NCBI RefSeq assembly: GCF_900496995.4
Contig: NC_044020.1
Coordinates: forward strand, 15,518,001 to 15,582,000
DNA from: Aquila chrysaetos chrysaetos
Lineage: Eukaryota; Chordata; Aves; Accipitriformes; Accipitridae
Direction of reading: 5' to 3'
DNA length: 64,000 nucleotides
Below, piece after piece: positions 12,671 through 26,000 of this stretch. The notes under the pieces were generated by a model. It had not been told where the DNA came from. It did no database searches and saw nothing but the letters and a program-made list of their open reading frames with translations. The position numbers were made by a program, and so were the translations under genes. The stretch's first letter is position 1. Each line of letters opens with the position of its first letter.

Positions 12671-13369
12671 CAATGCCCAACCCAAAGTTACAGCATTAAA
12701 TATAGTTAACAGTGGAGAGGTAATTTTCTTTACCAGCTCTTTCATAGTTTCAGCTCACAAACTACCCTCTGTGTCACTTCAGTGCACTGTATTTCTTTAA
12801 CATAGTTTCTCCTGCGGTAGAACATTCCTTGTATCTAGCAAGCATCCTGGTTTGACTACCACTTCCAATACAAACATCTTGATATCAAAGTGCTCCTTTC
12901 ATTTTTGAGTTCAACATGTTTCCTTATCACATAAAGACCGTACTTCTAGCCCCACTCTTTTTAGTAATACGACTTAAAAAAAAATTAAAATGTTAAGTGC
13001 TAGATTATCATTGCTCACAATACCCAAGTCAGCCAGTCTGGGGGGGTGTTTAACACTGTTTAGCTATTTAAAGTGGAAAGCATTTTACTAATAATTTTTT
13101 CCCCCATTTCCAAGTGCATCTACCCTTTCCCAATCTTCTTTTCCAAATTCCCTTCACCCCCTTCAACTGGGCTATAATTAATAATTTTGATGTGAATAAA
13201 TTCTAGTCTCCAGTTCTCCTACTAGCAATTTTCTGTATATCATCCTTTAGGAATGACAAATCTCACAGTGCTTCTGCCAAATAAAAGACTGATGCTGAGG
13301 CATCTAATGTTTCATGACATATTTTATGGACGTATTACTGGTATATAGTTTCTAGCATATTACTTGTAG
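12671..13369. other. Left flank segment without a recognised gene
   Basis: Sequence between the LINE fragment and the MIR-like remnant. It may include further eroded LINE sequence next to 12670, but I cannot align it. AT-rich, with nothing else seen. Confidence 0.4.
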
Positions 13370-13515
13370 ATCTCAAAGCAATTTGCAAAGAAGGTTAATA
13401 TGGCTGTGTCCATTTTACTGATGGGGAAACTAAGGTAAAGAAGCAACTTGCTGAAGGCTGGGTAGCAGGTAATTAGCAGAGACAAGAATAGCACCCAAGT
13501 GTCCCACCTTTGAAA
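13370..13515 (+). repeat. MIR-like ancient remnant in the SLC15A5 3' flank
   Basis: Contains 'ccattttactgatggggaaa', then ctaaggtaaagaagcaacttgctgaaggc in order, followed by a 'gtagcaggtaattagcagag' block. This closely follows the amniote MIR-type consensus (ccattttacagatggggaaa, ctgaggcacagag, gtgacttgcccaagg, cacagc, cagagctgg). It lies just past the candidate polyadenylation signal on the 3' side. Confidence 0.6.
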
Positions 13516-13600
13516 GTATCAACGAGCCAATACCAGACTCCAAAATCATTTGTAAATGATACTGTTGCAAAGTAATTTGCTAAACAAATGTATACATAGG

Positions 13601-13606
13601 TTTATT
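13601..13606 (-). terminator. Candidate SLC15A5 polyadenylation signal AATAAA
   Basis: A canonical AATAAA on the minus strand (tttatt on the plus strand), about 350 nt after the stop codon. It is the first exact hexamer I see downstream of the stop. No transcript evidence is available, so a longer 3' UTR that ends further left is equally possible. Confidence 0.35.
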
Positions 13607-13955
13607 AATTTTGAACCATTACTCAGTACAAATACATGTGGATACCTATCCGTCTCCCTATAGAGATTAAAAGCGTGTCTCCATCAACCATACCAAGAAG
13701 TGAGCTCTCATTGTCCTCAACGTGCATTATGTCAGTGCAGCATCCTACAAGGCCAAACCCTATGACAACTACTATTTTGTAAATTTATAAATAACATTAT
13801 TATTCCTTAGATAATTCATAAATACATTGGCAATCCCACTTAAGCGAACTAGGTAATTTATCATTAGAAAGCTGGTTGGCAGCACAAACAAAATTTAGTC
13901 AAACAAGGGTGAAATTTTATCAGGTTTTCTCCATAGGAGACAAAATGGGAGAACT

Positions 13956-14064
13956 TTACAGGACAGCATCATAATGCTTGATGGCTTTTTCATGCTTCAA
14001 AAGTTTTTCTTCAGGAAGACTTCCTCTGAATTCATTGGTGTATTCCTGATTCAGATTGTTGTAT
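13956..14064 (-). CDS. SLC15A5: SLC15A5 coding exon 9, C-terminal tail and stop
   Basis: Short terminal coding exon with the last base of R535, 35 residues (536-570) and TAA at 13956-13958. Seen: acceptor cctccctcccag|A (14065-14066), then [33 protein letters not shown] and stop. It fits phase 2 from exon 8 exactly. Its YxNLN, RGS and EExLLxHEKxxKxY pattern matches the remembered mammalian C-terminus, which is longer by roughly a dozen residues. This hydrophilic tail is expected in the cytosol after helix 12. The exon has no internal Met and is too short for simple ORF finding. Confidence 0.92.
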
Positions 14065-17000
14065 CTGGGAGGGAGGATAGGGAAGGAAAACACTAAAATA
14101 ATTATCCTTTCTGGGATTAGATTCATCTATTGTTTATTAGGTAATATTTTGCAAGTTACACTGCCTTCCGAGTCCTGGACAGTGATATATGCTTTCCTGG
14201 AACCTTTCAGAACTTCAGGATGAGAAGTGCCAAACAGGATGCAGGTGCTAATAATAACCGTACTGTGTCATTTTAACAAATTTAAAAAAGAAACAGGCTT
14301 TTTTCCTCAGAGAAATTTTAGTATATTTTTTCTAATTCAGCGTTTTAAAGCCTTATTCCCCCCCCCCCCCACCCCTAAATCAGTGTTTATCTGAATAGTA
14401 CTCACCCTTTTTTCTCCCCTCTGGGAGAATTCTTATTCAGCACAAAATGAAACAATTACATTTGACTCAAAAAAAGATATTTCATGTAGGTTCATGTAGG
14501 TTTTGGTTGTCTTATTGAAAAATGAGGTACCTTGATTTTGAAGTGAAATACCAATTTTAATTTTTTTTTTTTTTTTTTTTTTTTTTAAGACTGGAGGTCA
14601 ACAAATTTCCTCATAAAAATATGTTCATTTGTGGCAAAATTATTTGTTGAGTTCAACCCAATTTTATGGCCTCTGTTTTGACAACCAAACCCTTTTTGTT
14701 TCAGCAGTAAATGTCACAAATGAAAATTTCATTTGTGACCAGAAGAATAAAATCCCATTTTATAAAAGTACATACAGGAGAAATTTCTAATCATGACTTG
14801 GGTCACATTTAAAAGAAAAGAACCAAGAGCTAGCCACCAGAACAAATGGACACTTGTGCTTCAGGTTACATTGAAATAATTGACAACACACTATTGTAAT
14901 CTTTGGTGCTGTAAAGTTAGTGCTATATGTAAAAGAAAAAGCAGTATTTTACTCAAGAGTTCTAGGAGTACACTGCCTTTGGAAATTTTCTATTATTGTC
15001 ATTATCAAATCACTACTTCATCAAGGTTTCTGAAAGATTTCCATAGAACTGCAGCCCCAAATTTCCATAGGACTGTCTAAGAGAATGCCACTCGCACGTG
15101 ACCCTTTGCACTCATGGTGACACAGGTTGCCTTCCCTCCCTGTTCTTGACTACAAGTATTACTTATAACACTGACAAGAGAAAGTTAACTATGATTAAAT
15201 GTTCTGGAGCACAGGAGGCAGGCCAACTTTCAAACCACCCTGGATGTGATTGCAGTTGTGAGTTCCTTGCATTTTACAGGCAATATACAGGCATTAAACC
15301 TGGGCTCTGTAGGTGGCATAAAATTGCTTCCTGTGGGGGGGCTAATTGAGCAATTCCATTGTATCCAGCAGAAAGTTGCTTTTATCTCATTGCCCAGTAG
15401 GGTATCAGGAAATATTTTAGAGTTATTCTGTTGAAACCACTGCATAGAGCATTAACCAGTAGCGGTCTGCTGTTTTCTTGCAACCCCTTCACCTACTGTC
15501 CTATACTAAAGATGTAAGCTTGTTGAGACAACAGCAACATTTTCCATATACTGGTACAAAGCCAAGCACAGTGGAGGTGAGTTCCATGACTGACATACCT
15601 TGGTGCTGTGATCTAAACCCAACGCCAACATATTTATGTCCTTCCGTAAAGGATAAGATGCTGCTCTTTCTTCAAAGCATTTTTATATTGATAAGACCCC
15701 TTAAATATTTAAGGCTGATTACATGAGTCTTTTTTTTTAACTCTACCACATAATTTTTACTGTGAAATCTCTCTCCTCAAGGCAGATCAAAAATACTAAA
15801 GTCTGAACCCTGAATGATAACGTATGATCTATCACTACCAATTCTTTATTACATGCTAGTTTACAGGTTTTGCAATAATTTCTACCCATAACTACAAATG
15901 AAACATCAAGCTTTCATTTTCTCACACATACCTGTGTGCAATGGTCCAGAACCCCAGGGTGTTCACCATCATTAAGGAAGCCAAGAAGAAGAAGAATCTC
16001 TCCAATTTACCTTCATGCAGCAAGTGTGGAAACCAGTTGCCTGGCAAAGCAGACATTTGAAGCAGAATTAGTTTACCTTGCAAGATGAGATGTGGCTCAT
16101 ATGAAAGACACGAAGATAACTTTGTGTAAGACACAATCACAGCAGGTGCTTTGAACCCCCCCTGTAGCTATTTATACAGACTTCATTCTCACAGCATCTA
16201 TGGTTTTTTGAGTCTACAGTATACTTTGCTCCTGCTTTGCAGACAGACAAGAGAGATCTAGAGAAATTAAAGGACTTTCCTAACAAATCTGAAGCATACT
16301 GGAAAACCTAACTCTGCACAGCTACTACTGCAATGATTGGGCAGTCTTCCCTCTATATTATCCTGTGCACATACCTAAACGAATGTCAAACATGAAAATT
16401 TTAGGAAGAGCTAGAATTAAGGTGGTCTGTAGAAATCCTTACTCACATCTCTCATGCTTTTAATAGGCCCTTTTTAAGAAAAAGTAATAAAAAACATTTG
16501 TTCAGTGCCTTAGATGGTGCTCTATTACCAAGATGTTACCTGACATTTTACTTTACCTTTCTTTATAGCTGCCTTTAGCTGTGAGTCTACAACGTGTCCC
16601 TCTCTTGCACACGGCATTTATTTGCATGAATCAGATCCTTTTCTACCAAGGCTTTTGGCAATAGTGTTTGAGATATTTTGGCAGCTTAAACTCCATTCAG
16701 CAGAGGACAGTACCACCTATCTAGACCCACAGTCTTCCCTGCCTGTATTCTTGTGTGCTTTAGTTTGCAACTGTATTGCTTTTGATGTTGTCCATTGCAA
16801 CCAGTCTGCAAACAAGCTCAGGTGGTAAATCGCTATGGAAATCAAGATGCTTAAAAAGAAAGCCAGTCTCAGTCAGTCTGTATTTGAAGACAATCGGTAC
16901 CTGAAGTACCATAATCAACTACAGCAAAAACATAAAACCAAGGTGAAAAAGAATTTACAGTACATACAGAATACTAGAGAGCTCTACAGTGCTGTAACAA

Positions 17001-20000
17001 CCTTTTACATTATTTGGGAATACAGGATATTTATTGCCTTTGAAGAAGAAAGAGAGACTGTCTTCATTGACAAGTAGAGAAGTGCAATAGGAGCAAATAC
17101 AGAGCGTGAAACAGCTGGTGCTGAGCATGTGATGTCCACATTATACACAGCTCAGCAGGGTTCACATCAGACCAGTTCCTACCAAGAGCTGGAACACATC
17201 AGGTACAAGCATTTTTTTGGTTTAGTTCCATCCAAAAGGAATGCAGGTTTTCTTGTGCTCCAAGATCACACTCTGATGCAAATCAGAGATGATCAGGAGA
17301 TTCAGATCAAAAGCGCACTCCTGATCTGTACTCACACACCAGCATCAGTGTGCCCAAAGTAGCCTTTCTTTGCCCCCTCAAAGTCTGGTATCAAATCCTA
17401 GCCATCTGAATAGAGTGGCTATTCACCACTTGAATGACCTAAAAGGGAGAAGAGGAAAAACAGCTTTGCTGTACAAACCTGATAGCCTTAACTGATCTTT
17501 TGGCCACTAATGCCATCCAATGCCATTCTTAGCTTGTCCAAATTTTCTAATTAGAGAGAAAGAGCAGTTCCACAGCCCAGGAGAGCCAGCAGTCAAAGGA
17601 TTACACCCCACCCCCCCACACATATATTTACGTTTTTCTCTTTCCTCCACATCTTTGAGTTGTAAACACATTTCTTTTAAAGCAGTTACCTTTAGCTCTC
17701 CTGGGATTAACAGAGAACAACTGCCACCAGCGCAGCAGCCTTCCTTAACTCCTCTGCAGCTTGCTCCATGCCACATTACCTTTCTGCCTGTCACAGAGCA
17801 GCACCACCTCACCTCTGCGCGTGCGGTTCCTTTTGTAGCATTATCTCAGAGCAAGTTTTAAAACGTATCATTTAACATTGTCAGTTGACTGAACTCCTAG
17901 GTGCTATAACTTCATTTTAGTAGCTTATAAACTTTTACTGTCATAATTCACAATCAGGTGGTTTTTCATTTCACATCCCCCAGTGGCCAATAGAAGTCAC
18001 AGAGAGAGCGCATGTATCTGATGAAAGAGAAAGCACGCATGGGGTTCGGCGCTACAGCTTGTCAAAGCAGAGTTCACACTGTCTGCTAGGTTATTTACAT
18101 CAGCTAGGCTAACTAGATGAGCAGCAGGAGCTTCCTAATGGAACGGCTTTTACAATGGAACCCGAACAGAAAATATGTACTTAAAAATAGCACCAAGTGA
18201 TGAGAAAAAAAAAAAAAAAAAAAAGAGGAATCTAAGCTTCTAAGAGAACTGAGTAAAATGGACCTTTGAAACTGTCTTAATGCTAGCAAAGGCACTATAT
18301 TGAAGCATTGAAAGTGGAAATAGTTGGTTTTATCAGGGTGGGAGGGCAGCCCGGCAAGCAGGAGCGCTGGATTCTGCCCCCACTTCACCACTAGTGTCCT
18401 CCGTGGCCTGGGTCAAAGATCATTGCTCCGTCTCCTATCTGCTTCTTTAGTAATTGCCAGTGTTTAAACAGTGAGGCCACGATAACAACACAAAGCCTTT
18501 GGATAATCCTGTTTTGTAAGTGAGCAACAGCATAGGCAGGGCCAAAATTAGATTGGGCATGGTAAGACTCCAGCTCCCATAGCATGCATGCTCTCTCTCA
18601 TTTACTGCTCTATCTGAAGCAAGAGGTAGGAGCAAGGCTTTCTTTTCCTTTCAGTGAGGGGCAACAAGGTTTGTTGAGGTGCCTTTCTCTACAGAGAAAC
18701 AAGGGTGGTAGCAGTCCTAGAGATATCCAGACTGTTATCCAACTGCCAATACACATCTTCATCAGTGGATACAGCAAATATTAATGTAACTATTTCCTAT
18801 TTTCAGCCAAAAATATTTACTTCTCACTTTTCTTATTTCTTCTTTTTCCTTTTTAAGTGGAATTTGGTTTTCTATGAAAGAGGGGATAAGCCTGGACTAC
18901 ATTTACTTCTACTTACACTCACTGCACAGAGAATCCTCTGCTGGCAGGAAGCTTTGGGAAAACAACCATCGGTGTTAAAACATCAATGGTGTGTTTCAGG
19001 CAGCGAAACTCCCTTTAGATGGTTTCACCCCTTACCCCACTAACACCTTCCACAAGCTGTCTGCAGACTCCAGCACCCTCCGCTGACTGGGTTTGGGGTT
19101 CATACCTTCAGGATTTTACTCTCAGCTGTGAACATCAGGAACTTATTGGGCCAGTTTGTTTGGTTTTGCTGGAGGAAGATACCTTGGGTACTACTCTGTT
19201 TGAAGAGTCCAGTACTTTCTCATCCTTGAATCAGCATGCAATATGCTAACAATTCACTTTCCCCCAAAAGACACTGCCTTTGGGTTCTGTCAATCCTTTA
19301 CTTTTCTATGGAGATTGCCAACAGAAGTGCCAATTACAAGGTTGGTTTGTCACATAGATAATTGCTCACTGGGAATTAACTTTCTACAACAAGCTCCCGA
19401 TTTCCTTTTTTATTCCAACAATGGAAATACTTTGTAGCATGAATCACCACAGAGAATCAGAAACTTCCTTTAGCTGTGTATATTTTAAAGACTCTTTTCT
19501 TATTGTTTAGAGGTGCATTGGTTATGCATTTCATGGCAAATTTAGAACAAATTAGAAGATTAAGTCTAGGCAGAGTCAGTTCCTCAAGCCTGCTATACCA
19601 TACAGTGTTGAAATAAAGTGCCTGGTAAACTTTCACTGACATTTTGCAGTCCTATCGATTTTGCATCAAAAACGCTCAGGTAGTACAAGAAGGAGGAATA
19701 TTATACAACACCAAGAGAAAACACTTGATCCTACCAACACAGGCAGAAAAGTAGGTGAAGCAGAGACTAGGACATGGACAAAAACACTGTCCTGGGCTGC
19801 TTCTGGTGGTTGAGCAACAGTGACAAACCACTGGCAATACTAGATGTCAAAGAAGACATGGAAAGGGCTGTAAGCCAGTCTTTGACATATACTAGTGCAC
19901 ACAAGCTATCTGTTACTATGATGGCACCCTTGGAGCTCTCAAGGGATTCACAACAAAGGCCAAAGTTGCGCAGGAAGGCGTTCAGTTTGTTTACTCAATA

Positions 20001-23000
20001 ACACCATCATATTTTAGTATTGGGAAAACACAGGAGACAAAGCAAAACAGTCACATGCCAGAAGTTAGTCTATTCTGTACAATTCCCACATTTTTACAGC
20101 TATACTGCAACCTAGACTACGATTATAGAAAAATTTAATTTGTATCTCAGAAAAGGATTGTATTGCCTTCCGTCATTTCATCAAGTTAGTGGGCATATAT
20201 TTAGTGTTTAATCATACCCAAATTAAAGTCTCAGTCTGCCTCTAATCCTTATTAGCTAAGTAGGCACCAGTGGACACCACCATCTGGACTGCAAGAAATA
20301 TCCTTTAGCTTTATCATCTTTGGTATTGAGAATCACACAAGGCTCCAAACTGGAGGAAAAAAAAAACCAAAACCCACAAACAAAAACCCAAACAACTCCC
20401 CCCCCAACCAAAACCACCAAACAAACAAAAACCAGCACACCCCCCCCAGTTCTCTAAGTTCAAGCAGGAAAACTGTGTCTGGGGCAGTTTCCTTCTTCTG
20501 ACCTTCCTCCCCCGCCCTCTTTCTTACATATTTACATTAATATTTTTAGAGAAATATATTCTGAAATGATTGGCATAGGAGGACAGGTTTTGTCTTGCAT
20601 CTTCTTCCGTTAAAATGTTAGGAGAGGTAAGAGATCCAAAAGAAAGCAGTTTCCCAGCTTGTACCGAAAATATCGCTGTCACCCGTCATCTGTTTGCACT
20701 CGTCAGTTTTTTAAAAAGTCTTATTTTATCATATTCACACCATCCTCCATAGATGCGTTAAAAATGATTAATGCAGCTTTGACTGTGACTGATATCTGAT
20801 CAACTTTGCCAATAAAAACCCAAATAAAATTCTAAACTAGTGACATGAAATATGATATAAAAATGTTTAAATTTTGTCAACACCCTCTGTGCTTCAGCAC
20901 TTCAAAATGTAACTGGAGGATCTACTTCACTGTATCCTGAATTGCTTCATGGCAAACATGGTCTCATTGCTTAGAGATGGGAGAACCAGAAATAGTCTTG
21001 GCTCAGGTTTTAGTGAAACAAGAATCATGGGACAAGACAAAAGCACCCATAGCCCAAGAGTCACACACTAAACCTTGTTAAATCTTACAAAACCATTGAA
21101 TAAACACTATCATCTTCTTTCAGCAAAAGAGAAAGAACTTTGGTCTTCCAATATAAATAAAATAGTTCAGCTTTTTAGGGAAAAAAATTTCTAGTTGGTT
21201 TGCTTTACCCACAGTTCCATAAACTGTCCAGACACTGGATGTTTTACCAGCTCTTTAAACAGAGCTGAAAAAAACCAAACAAACGCAAGTAATGAGAGCA
21301 TAATTTGTGTCATTCGATCTTAATTTGACCTAGAGAGGTCACAGTTTTATTCTCTGAAGTGCTGTCATCTCTAGAAGGTTCAATAGGTAACCATTAGGTT
21401 TTGTAAATCAAAAAATTATTATTTTGTGGATCTTAAGTTCTTCATCACAAGCACCAAAGAACGCCATAAGAAACACAGTAGAAGAGTTTGGAAAAATACA
21501 GATGGAACAAGAGAATTTTGTATATAACATTTCCTGTCAAACTAGGAAAAAAACAAAACCAAGCCTAAATGCCTCTTTGATTCTGTTATAGTCTATACCC
21601 AGCTCCAGAAGTCTGATCCCAAGCACATTTTGATTTATGAGCCAGCAGGACAAAAGTCTAGCAGGGGTGAGTAGAGGAATACTTTAAGTCTTCAGTCTGA
21701 AGTGTTATAACACAAATGAAGATATAGGAGTATCTCCATTATTTACAAGCTGTGAATTGTGTGAGTTGTGGTAACTTGGAATAATTAATCTCATTCAAGC
21801 AGGGAACACTGGGAAAGAGATACATTTTATTTCTAAAAATAAGGGAAATCTCACTGGGTAAGAGCCCAATACTATGTTGTTTACATATTAATAGGGAAAG
21901 TAATCTCTAACGCTTCTAACTAGAGCAACAGAGTAAATGTTAAACACTTTTCACTATATTTTCTCTAAAGTTTTTCAAGTTTTGCAGAGGACTTCCCCTA
22001 TTTAGGGGCTTATTCAGTCCCATTACAGCACCTTAATCTGAATACAGACTGTCACTGAATCTCTTGGAAATTTAAGAGTGACTTTTGCTCAGGATAATAG
22101 TGCAGTCAATTCCATCTACAGGAATGGCAGGTCTGACAAAGTTAAATGAAGACATAAGTTACACCTTTTTTTTTTCCCAAAAGCTAAGTAGAGAAGTTTG
22201 CCATCCAAATTCATAAAAGTGAGGAGTATTTTAGCCAGGAAACTTTTTCCATTTGCTCAAAAATCTTGAGCAAAAAGGGTTAGAACATGGCAACTGCAGA
22301 CTGTGGAGCATTTCGAGAGTTCAGGCTTTTTGGTCCCAGCCAGGATAAGAAGTTGAAGGCTCTGATAGAACAGTATTTCTGGCAAGAAATGAACATTTTC
22401 TTTTTTGACTCAATTAAATGTTTTCATACAGACTTACAGAAAAAGAATAAATTGCCTTGATATAACATTAGACAAAAGTCTACTGAATTGCAAACCAAAT
22501 GCAAAAATTTATTTCCTCTATTGCTTTGTATGAAAACATTCTGTAAAGGAATAAGTTAAATATATAGTGGCACAACCATAGTAAAAATATTTTGATGCTG
22601 ACATTATGCTTAATTATTTTATAAATATTTAATTATATCCAAAGTCAAATGTCAGTAAAATATGTCAATTTTACTAAAACAAAATATTTCAACCTTAATA
22701 ATTCCCATACTTTTGCGGGGAGGGGAAGAAAAAAAGTCAGCAACAGAGTCTTTCTTGAAGTGTTAGTTTCATTGAACCCATATTACCCAATTAAAAAAAA
22801 TAATCTATTCCACTGGGGGACATTCAAGAAGCTCTGCTCTCCACACTGGATGCCTTGGTACTTAGTAGTTCTCTGCCTGATTCATTTGGGTAAGCATTCC
22901 TGGTTTTCACCCATCTCTAGGTGATGCTTTTATACCTCATAATAAAATTTTAATTGAATTAAAAATAGCACTGCATGTTAAAGAACCATTCGTTTGTTCA

Positions 23001-26000
23001 GATCTTGCAAGCAGGAATTAAAAGTTCTTGTCATACTTTCAAAAAACCCACTTCTCCTTGTTTTTAAGTTACATGGCTCTTTATGTAGGGAAGAGAAGAA
23101 CCCAAAACTTAATCATGAGGAGTTACAAAGTTCTGCAGTCATGGTAATTGCAATGGTGTCATGCATTAGGGCCAGCAGTTGTGCTCTGTAAGAGAACAGT
23201 TCTCTGTAGTGCAGTAACAAGGAAGCTTATCAACGGAAAGCACCTTTCAAAGTACTGCTTCAGCAAGTGGAACTATTTCAGGCATGTGAACAAAGGGATC
23301 CCTGTCCTTCGTTTCAAGAACTCAGGTGCTCTACTTTTTAAATTTACTTGTGAAACAAGTCTTTTCTGTATTGAACAAAGATTCATCAGCAAAGGAAAAA
23401 AGACTTTAAGAAACCCTTGGCCTATCTTGAAAGTCAGCAACCCAGAAAAATCTCCTGTTCAGGGCTTACACTAAATGCTCTTCAACAGGCTGAATCTGAA
23501 ATAACTCTGAAACACTAAGTTCTCTGGGAATTGCAGTATTCATCTGCAAAACAGTAAAACCACAGTGAGACCATATTGTCACAGAATCTGGTTCTTCCAG
23601 TAGCTGAGCAAAGGGAGGGGCATAAAGAAGGCAAGAGAGTAGTAGTGGGTCTGAGGGAACAAATTCTCTAGACAGCTTTGAAACAGTCAACCCAACCTCC
23701 TTTCCCCTACAACACTGTGGAACAGAAGGAAAAGCATGTTCTCCATTCTTTGAAGCACTAAGCTTGCTCTCATGGCCAGAGGCTTCCACGTAAGTGTGTT
23801 TAACATGAACGTACTTCTTCATGAACCTAAAAAGGTGTTTCCTAGACTATTTATTTTCTTGTCTTCCAGAACAGAAGTATGGAGACTGGAGGTGAGGGCT
23901 TCCTGCAAGATGCCATCCTCTAATTACTCCAACTATCAAAACTAAGATGACTCATTAAAATTGGATGAATACAGCTGGAAGGCTATTTCCTATCTTAATT
24001 CCATCTTAATTGTGAGAGCAAATCAATAAAACTTTGGCATCCCCTTTAATTCTGCTGCCTAATTCTCCAAATCAATAATAATAGAAAACTGTTCAGGAAC
24101 ACCGGTCATAAGCATATTCTTACCTTGAGTGCCTGCGTGGGCTGTGTGAACAAAGAAAGCTCCCATAAAGCAGCCAGCTCCATTAAAGAGAGTTAAAAAA
24201 TGCATGGAAATCCCTCTAATTCTTTCTGGCACAAGCCGGAATGCAAGTAAGGAACCTTAGAAAGGAACCAGATACAGTTACAAGTTTAAAAAAAAAAGTA
24301 AATGATGGTAGAAGATAGATAAGAGAAAAAAATCCAAAATGTCTCTAATAGGGACTTTCCATATTTTACACAGAGTATGTACTTGCTGCAGAAGGGTAAT
24401 CAGACATATTAGTATGTACCCTATTAACAAAGGGTTATCTAAACTGTTTAAAAGACTCTCCATAACAAACCATGCCACATACAACTATCGATATTCCACA
24501 AGTATGTAAAAATCTTTCACTGCTTTCACCTTTTCAAACCTCAGGCATAGCATAGACAAGAGAAACACCACCACAGTCAGCAAGCGTGAAGACAGCAGAT
24601 GTGATATTTAACTGCAGGACAGCGGGACCTCCTATGCCAGAGCCAATGCAGCGCAGCCACTAGTAAATACTTCCAAAATCCAGAGCTCTACCTTAACCTG
24701 GACAGTTACCTTGCTTTAGCTTAAGGCTGGACAATGCTCCTCTTCCCCAGAGAGCAACCCCCAGAGTCACTGGCTAGTTTTTAAGACATTGTTCTTCACT
24801 TTCTTGCCAGAAGACTAAACCAGAAGAAGCAACAGCTTTGGTGGTGAGGTGGAGCTGTAGCATGCCATTATAGCATGGATGACTATAAATACTCCCACCA
24901 GTTGTAATTTGGCTAAACTAGGTTACAGTAACAGTAAGTCGTTATGACAGCTGTTCTTTTTGAGCAACTGTTCCTGACGATCAATACCTTGTTTCCTAAT
25001 TTCATACCTTAAGCCCTCATCCACACTTGTTCTCCAAGCCCCTGTGTCTCCCACCCCACTTTATTAGTTGAGTTTGAATGACCTCCAGCTTGAGAAACTT
25101 GTCAGCAGAGGATCCTATTTGGATGCCGAGTTGCCTGAAGCATGTCTGAATACAAATGAAACTTTGCAATCACCATCTTCCACCCTTTTTAATTTGGATG
25201 TCCAAATGAGAGCTTTGCAAGCATATTAAAGAAAAGAAAAAAAAAAAAAAACCCAACCCAACCCACAGGCAGTGTTTTTTCCTCATTCGCAATGGGAACT
25301 GAAAGCCTGAGGGCAAGAAAAAGCAGGTGAGCCTGGGACACCATCTGTAGATGCAACAGTACAGTCTGAAACATTGTACAGTCAGTGTCCTAGCTAATTT
25401 GAATCACTAAGAGCCTAAGAAGGTTTTGGTTAGTCCTCCCTTCTAAAAGCAGGGGTGCAAAACATGCATCTTGGGCCAAATTCAGCCTGGGTAATTGCAT
25501 CCTACTTACCTAAATTACTCCTGCTGTTTCAATTGCATACTCTGTTCCTCGCTTCTCCCACGATGCTGCCGTGAACTATTAAACAGCTGCTGCATTTCAC
25601 CCTGGAGACTATTGCATTTCATCGGTGGGTGGAGTGATCCCCAATATATCCTTTAACTAACAGAGCTGTTTGTTACAGGGCTTCCCATTTCTAAGTGCTT
25701 TGAGACATGTTGATGGGCAGATGATATTCTTGCAGCACTTCAGCAAACACTGCAAATCTGCTAACCCTTTGTAGGGCAAAGCAGTTACAGTGCACCAGAA
25801 GGTTTGGACACTGGCAGTGTAACACAGCTGCTGTGGCCAGCAGGCTGGCTTCCCTTCACCAGCAATCTCATGCGCTGTGGGGGCAAATGCCTGCTAATAT
25901 TGTCCCACAGGATGGAGTTGGTTTGTTTTTTTTTTTCCCTGGGGATTTTTTTTTCTTTTGTGGTGTTTTTTTTTTGTTGTTGTTTTGGTTTTGGTCGTCG

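Larger units (their letters stand above)
14065..15931 (-). other. SLC15A5 intron 8
   Basis: An 1867 bp intron with donor gtatgt and acceptor ctatcctccctcccag. It contains a perfect 13 bp inverted repeat around a single central base (14713-14739), a 26 nt T run (14561-14586) and a tandem 10-mer (ttcatgtagg twice, 14481-14500). No gene recognised. Confidence 0.85.
16041..24123 (-). other. SLC15A5 intron 7, the largest intron
   Basis: An 8083 bp intron with donor gtaaga and acceptor ttctgctttgccag. It holds a MIR-like remnant (16225-16325), an A run (18205-18224), an A/C-rich tract (20357-20448) and a 9 bp inverted repeat with a 5 nt loop (22252-22274). The minus-strand open tract at 23466-23822 (118 codons) resembles no known protein and breaks no splice join. 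No other gene recognised. Confidence 0.85.

Noticed and set aside
23466..23822. 118-codon minus-strand open frame in intron 7
   Set aside because: Resembles no protein I know and is not needed for any exon join.
25465..25545. 'gggccaaattcagcctgg' stretch resembling an old palindromic amniote repeat
   Set aside because: Similarity covers too few bases to annotate a family; mentioned only under intron 6.
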